Shown: one piece after another, positions 63,740 to 64,000 of the stretch | Layout: every line of letters begins with the position of its first letter | Numbering within the stretch: position 1 is the first letter of the stretch | Assembly: GCF_000143685.1 (NCBI RefSeq) | Contig: NC_014328.1 | Span: 3,286,001 to 3,350,000, forward strand | DNA from: Clostridium ljungdahlii DSM 13528 | GTDB lineage: Bacteria; Bacillota; Clostridia; Clostridiales; Clostridiaceae | DNA: 64,000 nucleotides | Reading direction: 5' to 3' | The notes under the pieces: generated by a model | Told to the model about the DNA's origin: nothing | Database searches by the model: none | Seen by the model: the letters and a program-made list of their open reading frames with translations, nothing else | Made by a program: the position numbers and the translations under genes

Positions 63740-63788
63740 TATGCTTCATATGTTTATATCTCTAACTTTCATCAATTTTTAATATAAT

Positions 63789-63816
63789 AAGAGGAAGATA
63801 TTAAAACCTTCCTCTT
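63789..63816 (-). terminator. terminator of the partial CWB2 gene
   Basis: Perfect 9-bp stem AAGAGGAAG / CTTCCTCTT with a 10-nt loop, 11 bp beyond the minus-strand stop codon at 63827, with AT-rich tail. Confidence 0.7.
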
Positions 63817-63826
63817 AATCATAAAA

Positions 63827-64000
63827 TTACTTTTTTATTAACTCCTTAATTTCATTTTCAACTTCAGTAGTTACAGCTCTTGTTCCACCAAAAATCGTAA
63901 CATTTTTTAATTTAGCATCTTCTAAATATTCTTTTTGTTCTTCTGTAAGACTACTTGCCACAAGTATTACAGGTGATTTATTATTTGCTGCATAACTGCT
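63827..64000 (-). CDS. C-terminal end of a CWB2 surface protein (partial)
   Basis: The minus strand gives, from the right edge, SSYAANNKSPVILVASSLTE, then QKEYLEDAKLKNVTIFGGTR, AVTTEVENEIKELIKK and TAA at 63827. The order (SPVILVxSxxL, then VTIFGGTxAVxxxVExEI) is the second half of a cell-wall-binding repeat 2. The gene continues beyond the window. Confidence 0.8.
   Translation of the reverse strand, partial: SSYAANNKSPVILVASSLTEEQKEYLEDAKLKNVTIFGGTRAVTTEVENEIKELIKK

Overview
The window is AT-rich DNA from an anaerobic, spore-forming Clostridium. The evidence is a set of spore proteins (CotF-like coat protein, SspH, a repeat protein resembling gamma-type SASPs), Wood-Werkman-cluster-style surface proteins with cell-wall-binding repeats (CWB2), 2-enoate reductase, purine-fermentation genes, and many flavin/iron-sulfur oxidoreductases. 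The gene content fits the C. ljungdahlii / C. kluyveri / C. carboxidivorans side of Clostridium sensu stricto, but that placement is inference from content, not a search.

Layout. 1-3.9 kb: Cu/Zn superoxide dismutase, spore proteins, a small zinc-ribbon protein and an SDR oxidoreductase. 4-6.7 kb: 2-enoate reductase divergent from a PadR regulator. 6.9-9.5 kb: an ECF sigma / membrane anti-sigma / secreted PrcB-Ig protein unit. 9.8-10.8 kb: a CWB2 surface protein. 10.9-24.1 kb: a long purine-catabolism operon on the minus strand (BmpA-NupOPQ type ABC importer, D-aminoacylase-like and YgeY hydrolases, three-subunit xanthine dehydrogenase, guanine-deaminase-like protein, adenine deaminase), divergent from a YheO-like regulator. 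25.5-32.4 kb: GH25 lysozyme, an amidohydrolase behind a large palindrome, then a signalling run (CheY-like receiver, giant hybrid kinase, HD-GYP). 33-35.7 kb: an Agr-type LytTR/GHKL two-component pair and a coiled-coil protein. 35.8-38 kb: a frameshifted PP2C-like phosphatase and a 2-hydroxyacid dehydrogenase. 38.4-43.3 kb: a Bce-type peptide-resistance ABC transporter with its two-component system. 43.4-49.5 kb: a defence island with a Gabija-like OLD nuclease + UvrD helicase pair, preceded by a HEPN/zinc-ribbon protein and followed by decayed gene remnants. 50-59.7 kb: an esterase, a PucR/CdaR-type regulator, and a five-gene redox operon. 60-62.1 kb: a radical-SAM / TIGR03915 DNA-repair pair. 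62.1-64 kb: a chemoreceptor remnant, a UroD-type methyltransferase, a duplicated gene fragment and the end of another CWB2 protein.

The most unusual parts are: (1) the 52.5-59.7 kb operon, in which a NuoG-head/GltD fusion and a NuoF-like/ferredoxin/flavoprotein-reductase fusion sit with a PhlG-type (phloroglucinol) C-C hydrolase, a DUF1097 membrane protein and a flavodoxin-like protein. It looks like an NADPH-to-flavoprotein electron wire dedicated to an unknown, perhaps phenolic, substrate; the second fusion keeps a perfect internal ribosome-binding site and ATG in front of its flavoprotein half. (2) The Gabija-like pair with an adjacent HEPN protein. (3) A family of 121-bp elements with terminal inverted repeats and no ORF, present in two full copies and one partial copy. 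(4) Several decayed genes that are only visible by reading frame by frame (PP2C with two frameshifts, rlmD-like tail, MCP fragment, duplicated TIGR03915 fragment).

Starts were moved downstream wherever a Shine-Dalgarno sequence lies inside the longest possible reading frame.
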